NCBI GenBank assembly: GCA_017305635.1
Contig: JAFKKF010000007.1
Span: 124,001 to 188,000 of the forward strand
Direction of reading: 5' to 3'
DNA: 64,000 bases
From: Hyphomicrobiales bacterium
GTDB lineage: Bacteria; Pseudomonadota; Alphaproteobacteria; Rhizobiales; Kaistiaceae
Made by a program: the position numbers and the translations under genes. Below, piece by piece: positions 61,478 to 64,000 of this stretch. Under the pieces are notes generated by a model. The model saw nothing but the letters and a program-made list of their open reading frames with translations. It had not been told where the DNA came from and ran no database searches. Numbering within the stretch: position 1 is the stretch's first letter; each line of letters begins with the position of its first letter.

Positions 61478-63664
61478 ATGACGGAACGCCTGCGCTTCAA
61501 GGTCGAGGGGATGGATTGCGCCAGCTGCGCGCAGGTGATCGAGCGCGGCGTCGGGCGGGTCGCGGGCGTCTCCGAGGTGGCGATCAGCACGACGACGGAA
61601 ACGCTCGCTTTCGCAGCCGCCGATGCCGGCGTGGCGCCGGCGGTGGAGAGGGTCGTGCGCGAGCTCGGCTACCAGCCGCGGCGGATCGGCACGGCCGATG
61701 TGCCGGCCGATGCCGACGCCGGCCATGCCGGGCATGATCATGGGGATCATGGTCATGCGAACCACGGCCATGACGACGGCGAGGATGATCACGACGCGCC
61801 CATCGACGGCCCCTGGTGGCGGAGCGGGCGGGGGCAACTGGTCGTCGCCTCCGGGGCGCTGGTCGGCATCGCCTTCGCCGCCGCCCATTTCTTCCCCGCG
61901 GCGGCCTACTGGATCTACCTGGCGGCCTGCCTGATAGCCGGCGCGCCCGTCGTGCTCCATGCCTTCCGCGCGCTTCGCCACGGATCGCTTTTCACCATCG
62001 AGATGCTGATGACCATCGCGGTGGCCGGCGCCATCGCCATCGGCGCGGCGGAAGAGGCGGCGGTGGTCGTCTTCCTCTTCGCGGTGGGCGAGCTCCTCGA
62101 AGGCGTCGCCGCCGGCCGCGCGCGGGCGGGCATCAAGGCGCTCGCGGCAATCGCCCCGACGACGGCGCGGCTGGAGACGGCCGGGGGCGTGGTCGAGGTG
62201 CCGGTCGCCAGCGTGCCGATCGGGGCTGTGGTCGTGGTGCGGCCGGGCGACCGCGTGCCGGCCGACGGCACCGTTCTTTCCGGCGCCTCGTCGGTGGACG
62301 AGTCGGCGCTCACCGGCGAATCCATGCCGCGCCCGCGAAAGGAAGGCGAGACGGTGCTCGCCGGCTCGATCAACCAGGAGGGGACGCTCCGCGTACGGGT
62401 CGAGAAGCCGGCGACCGATACGCTCATCGCGCGCGTCGTGAAGCTGGTCGACGAGGCGGCCGAGACCAAGGCGCCGAGCGAGCGCTTCGTCGACCGTTTC
62501 GCGCGCAGCTACATGCCGGCGATCTGCCTCGCCGCGCTCGCCGTCGCGATCCTGCCGCCGCTCGTCGCCGGCGAGCCGTGGGAGACCTGGATCTATCGCG
62601 GTCTGACGCTCCTCCTCATCGGCTGTCCCTGCGCCCTCGTCATCTCGACGCCGGCTGCCATCGCCTCGGCGCTTGCCGCCGGCGCGCGCCACGGCCTCCT
62701 CGTCAAGGGCGGTGCGGCGATGGAGGCGATCGGCCGCGTCCGGCACATCGCCTTCGACAAGACCGGCACGCTTACCGAGGGCAGGCCCCGGGTGACGGAT
62801 GTCCGCGCGCTGGCGGCTGCCGGCGAGGCGGAGGTGCTGAGCCTCGCCGCCGCCATCGGCGCCGATTCATCGCATCCGCTGTCGGTGGCGATCGTGGCGG
62901 CGGCGCAGGAGCGCGGCGTGACCGTGCCGCAAGGCGAGGGGAGCGAGGCGCTCGCCGGCAGGGGCATCCGCGGCATGGTCGCGGGGCGCAGCGTGGTGGT
63001 CGGCGCGGCGGCGCGGCTCGGCCTCGATGCCGCAACCGTCGCGCAATCGCAGGCCCTCGAAGCCGAAGGGAAGAGCGTCTCGGCCGTGGTGGTGGACGGC
63101 GCGCCGATCGGCCTGATCGCGCTCCGCGACGAGCCGCGGCCGGACGCGCGCGCCGCGCTCGCCGAGCTCCGCGCGCTCGGTGTCGTCGCCGTGATGCTGA
63201 CCGGCGACAACCGGGCCAATGGCGAGGCGATCGGGCGCGACCTCGGCATCGCGGCGCGGACCGAACTGATGCCCGAGGACAAGCTCGCCATCGTGCGCGC
63301 GCTCGCCGGCGACGGCGGCGTGGCGCAGGTCGGCGACGGCATCAACGACGCGCCGGCGCTCGCCGCCGCCACGGTCGGCATCGCCATGGGCTCGGGCACC
63401 GACGTGGCGCTGGAAGCAGGCGACGCGGCGATCCTCCGCAACCGCATCGGCGACGTTCCCGGCCTCGTGCGGCTCTCCCGCCGGACGATGGAGGTCGTCC
63501 GCCAGAACATCGGCCTCGCCCTCGGCCTGAAGGCGGTCTTCCTCGTCACCACGATCCTCGGCGTCACCGGCCTCTGGATCGCGGTGCTCGCCGATACCGG
63601 CGCGACGGTGCTGGTCACCGGCAATGCGCTCCGCCTGCTTGGCTGGCGGGCCGAGCGCGGCTAG
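61478..63664 (+). CDS. Zn/Cd/Pb-exporting P1B-type ATPase (ZntA/CadA-like)
   Basis: 728 residues. An N-terminal HMA domain (FKVEGMDCASCAQVIERGV) is followed by a His/Asp-rich linker (about residues 85-108, with HGDHGHANHGHDDGEDDH), eight transmembrane helices with the CPC motif LLIGCPCALVIST, the phosphorylation loop DKTGTLTEGR, the SHPLS motif, and GDGINDAPALAAATVGIAMG. The CPC motif with a C-terminal lysine-aspartate pattern fits group P1B-2 (Zn, Cd, Pb) instead of copper. It is controlled by the divergent MerR protein. Confidence 0.95.
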   Translation: MTERLRFKVEGMDCASCAQVIERGVGRVAGVSEVAISTTTETLAFAAADAGVAPAVERVVRELGYQPRRIGTADVPADADAGHAGHDHGDHGHANHGHDDGEDDHDAPIDGPWWRSGRGQLVVASGALVGIAFAAAHFFPAAAYWIYLAACLIAGAPVVLHAFRALRHGSLFTIEMLMTIAVAGAIAIGAAEEAAVVVFLFAVGELLEGVAAGRARAGIKALAAIAPTTARLETAGGVVEVPVASVPIGAVVVVRPGDRVPADGTVLSGASSVDESALTGESMPRPRKEGETVLAGSINQEGTLRVRVEKPATDTLIARVVKLVDEAAETKAPSERFVDRFARSYMPAICLAALAVAILPPLVAGEPWETWIYRGLTLLLIGCPCALVISTPAAIASALAAGARHGLLVKGGAAMEAIGRVRHIAFDKTGTLTEGRPRVTDVRALAAAGEAEVLSLAAAIGADSSHPLSVAIVAAAQERGVTVPQGEGSEALAGRGIRGMVAGRSVVVGAAARLGLDAATVAQSQALEAEGKSVSAVVVDGAPIGLIALRDEPRPDARAALAELRALGVVAVMLTGDNRANGEAIGRDLGIAARTELMPEDKLAIVRALAGDGGVAQVGDGINDAPALAAATVGIAMGSGTDVALEAGDAAILRNRIGDVPGLVRLSRRTMEVVRQNIGLALGLKAVFLVTTILGVTGLWIAVLADTGATVLVTGNALRLLGWRAERG

Positions 63665-64000
63665 CGGGCGCGGTATTCGGGCGTCTCGCGATCGAGGATG
63701 CGCCTGATGCTTGCGAGGTGCAGCCGCGCCGATTCCGGATCGCCCTCGCGCATCTGCCTTGCCGATGCCGCGGCGATCTCCGGCCTGACCGCCGTGATCT
63801 TCCTTCCGGTCGCCATGGCGAGGCACTGCACCTCGCAGGCGCGCTCGAGATAGTAGAGGTCGTCCCAGGCCTCGGCGATGTTCGGCGCCAGAACCATGAC
63901 GCCGTGATGCTTCATGAAGACGATATCGGCATCGCCGACGGCAGCCGCGATGCGGTCGCCCTCGCGCTCGTCGAGGGCGAGGCCGTTATAGTCCTCGTCC
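63661..64000 (-). CDS. Class II aldolase/adducin-family protein, C-terminal part
   Basis: The gene is cut by the window edge; 112 codons remain, ending at a TAG (63661-63663). Frame upstream of the internal ATG at 63915 is open to the edge and carries DEDYNGLALDEREGDRIAAAVGDADIVF, then MKHHGVMVLAPNIAEAWDDLYYLERACEVQ. The HHGVMV segment and the following AWDDLYYLER helix are the aldolase II signature with zinc-ligand histidines. It shares a CTAG with the ATPase stop on the opposite strand, so both stop codons use the same four bases. Substrate unknown. Confidence 0.85.
   Translation of the reverse strand, partial: DEDYNGLALDEREGDRIAAAVGDADIVFMKHHGVMVLAPNIAEAWDDLYYLERACEVQCLAMATGRKITAVRPEIAAASARQMREGDPESARLHLASIRRILDRETPEYRAR

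Overview
The window is about 64 kb of high-GC chromosomal DNA from an alphaproteobacterium, most likely of the order Hyphomicrobiales (Rhizobiales). Support comes from a BA14K-type secreted protein, an ExoY/ExoP-style exopolysaccharide locus, the core order thyA - yqhA-like - folA - hflK - hflC - Do-protease - serB - miaA - ilvB - ilvH - pdxJ, a 339-aa class I IlvC, and REP-like palindromes between genes. I cannot name a genus. No transposase, integrase, rRNA or CRISPR array is visible. One tRNA gene (Lys, anticodon CTT) is present.

Positions 1-28,600 are mainly housekeeping: folate/thymidylate synthesis, membrane protein quality control (HflKC and a periplasmic Do protease), serine synthesis, tRNA isopentenylation, branched-chain amino acid synthesis (ilvB-ilvH, ilvC, leuA), vitamin B6 (pdxJ), an OmpR-type two-component system and several small secreted proteins. 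The ilvB and leuA genes are each preceded by a short leader peptide rich in the regulatory amino acids (Ile-Leu-Val-Val and Leu respectively). Accessory genes here are a MazE/MazF-like pair under a perfect palindrome, a zeta-toxin-like kinase with a small overlapping partner, and an orphan protein with a His/Cys arrangement resembling caspase/CHAT-type proteases.

Positions 28,685-54,487 form a large, largely single-copy surface-polysaccharide island. It encodes a Wzz/BY-kinase (ExoP-like), an ExoY-like initiating transferase, two polymerase/ligase-type membrane proteins, a Wzx-type flippase and four further glycosyltransferases (two GT2, one WecG/TagA type and one GT-A-like). It also encodes a methyltransferase, a BcsL/CelD-type acyltransferase, a PIG-L deacetylase, an asparagine-synthase-like amidotransferase lacking the usual glutaminase Cys, two sulfotransferase-fold proteins and a GH43-like propeller protein. 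A transglutaminase-like periplasmic cysteine protease and a 1340-aa periplasmic Sel1-repeat protein complete it. Its most unusual gene, directly downstream of the BY-kinase gene's start, encodes an O-antigen ligase/polymerase fused in one frame to a PPP-family phosphatase. This suggests that chain polymerisation and kinase dephosphorylation are coupled in one membrane protein. No outer-membrane export lipoprotein (Wza/ExoF type) is present in the window.

Positions 54,626-60,946 are a compact operon for a membrane-dipeptidase-family enzyme plus a complete five-gene dipeptide/oligopeptide ABC transporter, with 4-bp overlaps between its last genes. Positions 60,963-63,664 hold a MerR-family metal sensor divergent from a Zn/Cd/Pb-exporting P1B-ATPase, with a textbook 19-bp-spacer dyad promoter between them. 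The window ends inside a class II aldolase/adducin-family gene on the minus strand.
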